NCBI GenBank assembly: GCA_964626885.1
Contig: CAZVJA010000181.1
Location: 1 to 10,873, forward strand
Direction: 5' to 3'
DNA from: CAZVJA01 sp964626885
Lineage (GTDB): Bacteria; Planctomycetota; Planctomycetia; Planctomycetales; Planctomycetaceae
Length of the DNA stretch: 10,873 nucleotides
The notes beneath the pieces were generated by a model. That model saw nothing but the letters and a program-made list of their open reading frames with translations. It was not told where the DNA came from and did not search any database. Below are positions 7,161 through 10,873 of the stretch, in pieces. Numbering within the stretch: position 1 is the first letter of the stretch; the number at the start of each line of letters is the position of its first letter. Position numbers and translations under genes: made by a program.

Positions 7161-8384
7161 ATGAGTTCCACCTGCTATCCTTTGTTCCACGCTTCCGGTT
7201 CTCCACGTGCTCTCGGCCGCGCGCATGGCGAGCAAGCCGCCGACAAGATCGCGGCCTTTCTCGACAACCTTCGCGCGAGCCTGAAGCTCTCGACCGACGA
7301 AGTCCGCGCGAGGGCGTTCCGCTTCCGTACATTGTTCGAGGGGCAGTGCCCGCATCTGCTCGAAGAAGTCGCCGGACTGGCGGAAGGGGCGAAGATCGAC
7401 CCCGCCGACGCACTCGCTGTCCAGCTTCGGGGGGAACTTGGCCAACTCAAGAACGAAGCCTGTACGACGTTCGTCATCGGCCCGCGCGGCACCGCCGATG
7501 GCAAAATCCTCATCGGGCAAACGAGCGATACCCCGCCGGAGTTCGAGGAATTCGCCTACATACTCCGGCTAATCCCCGACGATCGCCCGCCGCTGTTGAT
7601 GTGGACCTTCGGCGGCATGCTCGGCTATCACGGCCTGAATGCCCACGGAGTCGCCCACTTCGCGAACTCGCTCGGCGGCGGGCCGGGCTGGAAGTTCGCC
7701 CTCTCGCATTACCCCGTCAAACGGATGATGCTCGAACAGCGGTCACTGGCTGACGTCGTCGCGCTGCTGCGCCGCGTGCCGGTCTGCTCGAACGGCAACT
7801 ACGTCCTCTGCGACGGCGCGGGGAATATCCTTGATGTCGAGCTGACGAGCGACGGCCCGCTGCTCATCGACGACGCCGGAGCGGGGTTCATCGTCCACTC
7901 GAATCATTTTCTCTGCGCGCCGCACAACTGCGCCGCGAACTTCGCACAAGGACCGGCCGACTCGTTTCCGCGACTCGATCGCATGCGGTCGCTCATTCGG
8001 GAGAATTTCGGCTCCATTACCGTGGCAGACATGAAACATTTCTTGAGCGACCACGCGGGACACCCGGCCGGCATCTGCCGACACCCGAGTCACGCATCTC
8101 ATGTAGAGTCCGCTGTGCGGACCGACCGTGAACCGGGTGCCATGCCCGCATCGCGGAGCAGGGCGGGCATGCCGAGTGATCAGGACGGTGCGCATGTTCG
8201 CCACGCCCTTCGTAAAACCTCAGGGACGTGCCGCCCGACCGACGCCGCCCCGACGAACCCGATGATCCCTCCGGAAGGCAAAACAGTCGCGGCCCTCATC
8301 GCGGAACCGGCCAAGGGGGTGCTGCACGTCGCGAAGGGAAACCCGTGCGAGAAGGAATTCGTTGCGCATTCCGTTCATGAATAA
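7161..8384 (+). CDS. C45-family Ntn-hydrolase/acyltransferase-like protein carrying an in-frame repeat insertion
   Basis: A 407-residue protein resembling the peptidase C45 / acyl-CoA:6-aminopenicillanate acyltransferase group, which self-cleave before a cysteine that then acts as N-terminal nucleophile and work on amide bonds. Seen: an N-terminal helical segment with ALGRAHGEQ (17-25); the probable nucleophile Cys101 in EACTTF followed by GKILIGQTSD (114-123); GGMLGYHGLNAHGVAHFAN (151-169); NYVLCDGAGNILDVE (213-227); HSNHF (246-250); CRHPSH (306-311); and the usual end TVAALIAEPAKGVLHVAKG (375-393). Between the last two, residues 314-360 are encoded exactly by a repeat (8100-8240) and do not look like family sequence. 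Folding may be disturbed. ATG 7161 was chosen because the conserved part starts there, though its ribosome site is weak; a TTG at 7122 overlapping the sialidase stop is the alternative. No signal peptide is seen. The substrate is unknown; pairing with a sialidase is suggestive only. Confidence 0.75.
   Translation: MSSTCYPLFHASGSPRALGRAHGEQAADKIAAFLDNLRASLKLSTDEVRARAFRFRTLFEGQCPHLLEEVAGLAEGAKIDPADALAVQLRGELGQLKNEACTTFVIGPRGTADGKILIGQTSDTPPEFEEFAYILRLIPDDRPPLLMWTFGGMLGYHGLNAHGVAHFANSLGGGPGWKFALSHYPVKRMMLEQRSLADVVALLRRVPVCSNGNYVLCDGAGNILDVELTSDGPLLIDDAGAGFIVHSNHFLCAPHNCAANFAQGPADSFPRLDRMRSLIRENFGSITVADMKHFLSDHAGHPAGICRHPSHASHVESAVRTDREPGAMPASRSRAGMPSDQDGAHVRHALRKTSGTCRPTDAAPTNPMIPPEGKTVAALIAEPAKGVLHVAKGNPCEKEFVAHSVHE
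8100..8240 (+). repeat. REP hairpin plus 108-bp repeat inserted in frame within the C45-like gene
   Basis: Two parts. First, GTAG (8103-8106), one base, then a perfect hairpin GTCCGC-TGT-GCGGAC (8108-8122). Second, a 108-bp repeat (8133-8240) that matches 8858-8965 with the same length and about 12 differences by eye. It contains a perfect 9-bp stem CATGCCCGC (8141-8149) / GCGGGCATG (8163-8171). The ends are imperfect inverted repeats (CGGGTGCCATGCCC against the complement of GGGACGTGCCGCCCG). The 141 bp equal 47 codons and contain no stop in the gene's frame, so the reading frame is kept. Confidence 0.85.
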
Positions 8385-8393
8385 CGAAAGATC

Positions 8394-8423
8394 GTAGGGT
8401 GGGCCGAGTCATCGAGGCCCACC
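8394..8423 (+). repeat. REP-type hairpin after the C45-like gene
   Basis: GTAG (8394-8397) is followed directly by a perfect 8-bp stem GGTGGGCC (8398-8405) / GGCCCACC (8416-8423) with a 10-nt loop. It starts 10 nt after the stop codon. There is no T-run, so it fits a REP element better than a terminator, though it could stall transcription or protect mRNA ends. Confidence 0.65.
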
Positions 8424-8475
8424 AGCACTGCGGCCAGTTCAAACCGGGTCCACAGAACTGAACAGGGAATTGAAT

Positions 8476-8844
8476 ATGAATCAGAGCGAAGAGGACGATG
8501 AGGAAGATTCTAAGTATGAAGTGCTCCCCCTCGAGGAAATGCGACGGAAGTATTACTGGCCGGATGATCGGCCGCGCGTCGTCGAGTTCGATCCCGAAAA
8601 GGTTCCAATAGCAGTGCGTCCGCTGATACCACTTGCGCAGAAATGGGGAATCAGCGATGACATCTTGCGTTTGGATACCCGAGAGCAAGCGTCGGCTGAA
8701 GAGATTAAGGATTTGGAGCAAACTGTAAAACGTTTTGAAGATGATCTCGATGAGTGGCTTGCGGGCCCCGAGGCGAGTAGTCGGCCAAAGTCCCCGGAAT
8801 ACGTAGCCTTCAGTTGTATGCGCATGGCAGCTTACGGCTGTTGA
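8476..8844 (+). CDS. Small acidic protein of unknown function
   Basis: A 122-residue protein, probably cytoplasmic, with no signal peptide or membrane segment. The N-terminus is strongly acidic (EEDDEED, 5-11), followed by YYWPDDRPRVVEFDPEKVP (26-44), LIPLAQKWGISDDILR (50-65), a helical charged stretch (70-93) and DEWLAGPEAS (92-101), then SPEYVAFSCMRMAAYG near the end. The regular structure, a ribosome site (AGGG 8 nt before ATG 8476) and the codon pattern indicate a real gene. The look is that of conserved small proteins seen in planctomycetes and of some immunity-like proteins, but I cannot name a family. A TTG two codons upstream is an unlikely start. It is flanked on both sides by repeats and is richer in A+T than the sialidase and C45-like genes, which may mark a mobile or recently acquired gene. 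Confidence 0.75.
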   Translation: MNQSEEDDEEDSKYEVLPLEEMRRKYYWPDDRPRVVEFDPEKVPIAVRPLIPLAQKWGISDDILRLDTREQASAEEIKDLEQTVKRFEDDLDEWLAGPEASSRPKSPEYVAFSCMRMAAYGC

Positions 8845-8853
8845 CGATAGATC

Positions 8854-8965
8854 GTAGCCGGGTGTCATGCCCGCATCGCGCAGCAGGGCGGGCATGCCGA
8901 GTGATGAGGACGGTTCGAACACACGCCACGCCCTTCGTAATACCTCAGGGACGTGTCACCCGACC
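8854..8965 (+). repeat. GTAG-preceded 108-bp repeat, second copy
   Basis: GTAG (8854-8857) runs directly into the repeat at 8858-8965. A perfect 9-bp stem CATGCCCGC (8866-8874) / GCGGGCATG (8888-8896) encloses a 13-nt loop, and the ends CGGGTGTCATGCCC and GGGACGTGTCACCCG are imperfect inverted repeats. It starts 9 nt after the stop of the small acidic gene and matches the copy inside the C45-like gene over its full length. Confidence 0.8.
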
Positions 8966-9011
8966 GCCCGATAAGGTCTCGGTTCCCGACGAATAGGACG
9001 ACGGAAGTCTT

Positions 9012-9033
9012 GTAGGTTATGCTTCAGCATAAC
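9012..9033 (+). repeat. REP hairpin left of the assembly gap
   Basis: GTAG (9012-9015) followed at once by a perfect stem-loop GTTATGC-TTCA-GCATAAC (9016-9033). The 40 bp at 9015-9054 recur exactly at 9155-9194 across the gap. Confidence 0.75.
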
Positions 9034-9054
9034 AACACACCCCGCACGGCGAAG

Positions 9055-9154
9055 NNNNNNNNNNNNNNNNNNNNNNNNNNNNNNNNNNNNNNNNNNNNNN
9101 NNNNNNNNNNNNNNNNNNNNNNNNNNNNNNNNNNNNNNNNNNNNNNNNNNNNNN
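9055..9154. other. Assembly gap of exactly 100 Ns
   Basis: The run is a round 100 bases, the usual placeholder for a gap of unknown size. It lies inside a repeat: the last 40 bases before it and the first 40 after it are identical. The real distance may be zero, or even negative if the two contig ends overlap. Confidence 0.97.
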
Positions 9155-9217
9155 GGTTATGCTTCAGCATAACAACACACCCCGCACGGCGAAGCGTTAT
9201 GCGAAAGCGTAACCTAC
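9155..9217. repeat. REP pair (BIME-like) right of the gap
   Basis: The stem-loop GTTATGC-TTCA-GCATAAC (9156-9173), a 22-nt spacer, then GTTATGC-GAAA-GCGTAAC (9196-9213, one G-T pair, GNRA-type loop) ending in CTAC (9214-9217). Read on the minus strand the second hairpin also begins with GTAG. Two REPs facing outward with GTAG at both outer ends is the layout of a bacterial interspersed mosaic element. Joined to the left flank, the whole is about 66 bp and its outer arms GTAGGTTATGC and GCGTAACCTAC pair with one wobble. It ends 34 nt before the next gene, so it may affect that gene's 5' leader. Confidence 0.75.
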
Positions 9218-9251
9218 ATTTCTACCGGACTTCGCAAACGCCGAGGACAGC

Positions 9252-10256
9252 ATGACCCCTACACAATCGCGTCTTCTGATCATCGGCATCGCGCTGCTTT
9301 TTTTCTCACTATCATGCGCCTTCGCCGACGATGCGCCCGGCCCGGCCGTGCGGACGCTCACCGTCGAACGGGGCGAACTGAAAATCCTGTTCCGCGACAA
9401 TACCGAGTCGCCGAAGGTACTCAGCGGGCTCGATTCGCTGTTCAACACCAAGCATGCCCCGGACTACGACGCCTACGATCCCGACGGCAAGGGTGCGTCG
9501 GCCGGGCTCAACTTCGAGCACATCATCTCCGGGCATCGCAATCCGCACAACAAATTCACTCCCCGCAGCGGGACGTACTCGCTGCATCGTCTGCAGGACG
9601 GCCAGAGCGTCCTGCTGAACCGCCGCGCGGAAGACGAACCGTGGAACGTCGCCAGCACGCTCACCTACCGGGTCGTCGAGCCGCATTACGTCGATTTCGA
9701 GTTCCGCTGCACGCCGCGCGACGCCTCGCTGTTTGGCCAGCGCGGCTGGGGGATCTTCTTCTTCGCCAACTACATGAACGATGTGGCCGAGGTGCCGCTG
9801 CACTTTCGAGGCGTGACGGAGGCGGGAGGAAAAGAACAATGGATCACCGCCGACGCGCCGCCGGGGCACGCCGACTGGAATTCAGGCGGAACGTACCGGC
9901 ATGTCGCTGCCCGCGACCTCGAATACGACGCCGACCACGACTTCCGGCTGAACAACTGGAGCTACGACTGGCCCCGCTACACGCAGCCTGTTTATTACGG
10001 CCGGGCGGCGCACGGCATGACGCTGATCCTGATGTTCGACCGCGCGTCGACCGCCGAGGACGAAATCCGGCTGAGCCTGTTCAAATTCAAAGTGCCGAAG
10101 CACCCCCGCCCCGCCTGGGACTTTCAATACGTGGCGCACAAGCTGGAGACCGGCAAGCAATACGGCTTTCGCGGCCGGCTGGTCTGGAAGAAGTTCGTCG
10201 ACGAGGCGGACGTCCTCCGCGAGTACGAATCATGGCGGGAGCGGTTGGCGAAGTGA
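9252..10256 (+). CDS. Secreted protein of unknown function
   Basis: A 334-residue protein with a clear signal peptide: a hydrophobic core at 8-20 and probable cleavage after AFA (residues 23-25, before DDAPG). The start is supported by GAGGA about 4-6 nt before the ATG. The mature part is rich in Trp, Tyr, His and Asp and alternates short hydrophobic stretches, as in beta-sandwich proteins; examples are YDAYDPDGKG (72-81), NFEHIISGHRNPHNKF (87-102), WGIFFFANYMND (166-177), LHFRGV (183-188) and NNWSYDWPRY (234-243). I do not recognise the family. The composition and its place near a sialidase suggest a carbohydrate-acting or carbohydrate-binding secreted protein, which is inference only. A Cys at 22 is not in a good lipobox. 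The gene is convergent with the next one, 37 nt apart. Confidence 0.85.
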   Translation: MTPTQSRLLIIGIALLFFSLSCAFADDAPGPAVRTLTVERGELKILFRDNTESPKVLSGLDSLFNTKHAPDYDAYDPDGKGASAGLNFEHIISGHRNPHNKFTPRSGTYSLHRLQDGQSVLLNRRAEDEPWNVASTLTYRVVEPHYVDFEFRCTPRDASLFGQRGWGIFFFANYMNDVAEVPLHFRGVTEAGGKEQWITADAPPGHADWNSGGTYRHVAARDLEYDADHDFRLNNWSYDWPRYTQPVYYGRAAHGMTLILMFDRASTAEDEIRLSLFKFKVPKHPRPAWDFQYVAHKLETGKQYGFRGRLVWKKFVDEADVLREYESWRERLAK

Positions 10257-10293
10257 GTTTGACGCGACTGCTCTCGATTGCGTCCTGCACACA

Positions 10294-10629
10294 TCAAGCC
10301 GGCCGCCGATACGAGGCCGAGTATTTCAGCTTGCGGTACGTGAAGGAATGCAGGCAGTAGCGGCATTCGATATGCGTTCCCTGTGCGTCCGAGCGGAGTT
10401 CGATGGCTTGCATCAATTCACGGCTCCAGCTTTCATCAGGAAGAATCACTTCTTCTCCACAAAGGGGGCAATGGATACCGGTTGAAAGCCCGTTGTCTCG
10501 GTTGTCGGCCCGTTCCATTTTGATTCTCTCCAGAGGAATGGAGCGAGTAGTGAACGGCGGAAGCTTGCGGAGACCGAACTCCATTTCCGCGTGACGACGG
10601 TCCACGATCGACAGTTCCATCGATTGCAA
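10294..10629 (-). CDS. Small zinc-ribbon-like protein, TTG start
   Basis: A 111-residue protein with two CxxC pairs, CPLC (54-57) and CRYC (89-92), 31 residues apart, as expected for a zinc ribbon that may bind nucleic acid or protein. The N-terminal 50 residues are polar and basic. The start was placed at TTG 10627-10629 because a strong Shine-Dalgarno, AGGAGG, lies 7 nt before it; the first ATG (10618-10620) would be 16 nt from that site. No family is recognised. It is convergent with the secreted protein gene and its composition is less GC-rich. An overlapping open frame on the same strand (10436-10864) lacks such features. Confidence 0.6.
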   Translation of the reverse strand: MQSMELSIVDRRHAEMEFGLRKLPPFTTRSIPLERIKMERADNRDNGLSTGIHCPLCGEEVILPDESWSRELMQAIELRSDAQGTHIECRYCLHSFTYRKLKYSASYRRPA

Positions 10630-10724
10630 GGTTAGCCCTCCTGAATTGTGTGCAAAGCCCCTTTTCGATTCTGCTGGCTAGGTGGTGAGCGAAACCAGAG
10701 GCCAGCAATACACGGGGATGGTAT

Positions 10725-10759
10725 GACACGTGTCGTGTTTCGTATTCGAATACACGTGT
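10725..10759. promoter_or_regulatory. Cluster of palindromes upstream of the zinc-ribbon gene
   Basis: Three perfect palindromes occur within 35 bp: GACACGTGTC (10725-10734), GTATTCGAATAC (10742-10753) and ACACGTGT (10752-10759), the last two overlapping. The two ACGTG cores are 26 bp apart, centre to centre. They lie about 95-130 nt upstream of the TTG start on the minus strand, a distance that fits an operator. No transcription-factor family can be assigned. Confidence 0.4.
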
Positions 10760-10816
10760 GTTGAAGCGGGCGGAGTCTAATGGCGAACCGTATATTCCGC
10801 GAGCGGTATGTCCCTC

Positions 10817-10863
10817 AATACGGGAGGTATTTGCCTGCATGGCTGTGGAGGTATTGTCCTCCA
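10817..10863. repeat. Short hairpins and a direct repeat at the right edge
   Basis: GGAGGTATT occurs at 10823-10831 and 10847-10855. AATAC-GGGAG-GTATT (10817-10831) and TGGAGG-TATTGT-CCTCCA (10846-10863) are small hairpins. No gene is supported in 10630-10873. Confidence 0.35.
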
Positions 10864-10873
10864 TCTATAGCCT

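Noticed and set aside
6139..7413. 424-codon minus-strand frame across the sialidase and C45-like genes
   Set aside because: It spans two well-supported genes on the other strand, and its translation has no recognisable domain.
8394..8423. Hairpin as an intrinsic terminator
   Set aside because: There is no T-run after the stem, and GTAG precedes it as in the other repeats, so a REP element fits better.
8435..8460. Inverted repeat CAGTTC/GAACTG before the small acidic gene
   Set aside because: Six bases with a 14-nt spacer is expected by chance, and no regulatory pattern supports it.
9015..9194. CRISPR array suggested by two identical 40-bp units around the gap
   Set aside because: Only two copies, separated by Ns, and each is a REP hairpin plus spacer; the duplication is better explained as an assembly overlap.
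9019..9255. Open frame running through the N gap
   Set aside because: It depends on unknown bases and lies in repeat sequence.
10436..10864. 142-codon minus-strand frame overlapping the zinc-ribbon gene
   Set aside because: No motif and no clear ribosome site; the overlapping frame has two CxxC pairs and a strong Shine-Dalgarno.

Overview
The window reads as a scaffold of a high-GC, Gram-negative-type, polysaccharide-degrading bacterium. I would guess a planctomycete, because of the secreted sialidase, the secreted proteins without a recognisable family and the dense GTAG-hairpin repeats. This is inference from style and content; no phylogenetic marker is present. A run of exactly 100 Ns at 9055-9154 shows it is a draft or metagenome assembly.

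Left half (109-5672, all minus strand): a CUT2-type sugar ABC importer. In transcription order it has a double-domain ATPase, two permeases (3-nt gap, then an ATGA overlap), an intruding CPBP-family membrane protease gene, and a substrate-binding lipoprotein. The order ATPase-permease-permease-binding protein is that of lsrACDB, and the binding protein resembles LsrB/RhaS, but two of the residues that hold autoinducer-2 in LsrB look replaced. The binding protein gene carries one in-frame TAA at codon 187, so it is broken, read through, or mis-sequenced. A possible promoter with a palindromic operator lies just before it, so it may be transcribed separately from the rest.

Middle (5673-8384): a divergent intergenic region holding a small inverted-repeat element, then on the plus strand a secreted GH33 sialidase followed 35 nt later by a C45-type Ntn-hydrolase/acyltransferase. 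The latter gene has a repeat element inserted in frame, adding about 47 residues to the protein.

Right part (8385-10873): a small conserved-looking acidic protein flanked on both sides by repeats, a stretch of REP-type hairpins with the assembly gap inside, a secreted protein of unknown function, and a convergent TTG-started small zinc-ribbon-like protein with palindromes upstream.

The locus looks like secreted glycan trimming (sialidase and perhaps the 9252 protein) beside a sugar importer. No substrate can be named. The most notable feature not explained by genes is the set of hairpins preceded by GTAG (at 8103, 8394, 8854, 9012 and inverted at 9217), which match the layout of REP sequences mobilised by RAYT (TnpA-REP) transposases. 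One sits inside a coding sequence and one inverted pair (BIME) sits exactly at the assembly gap.
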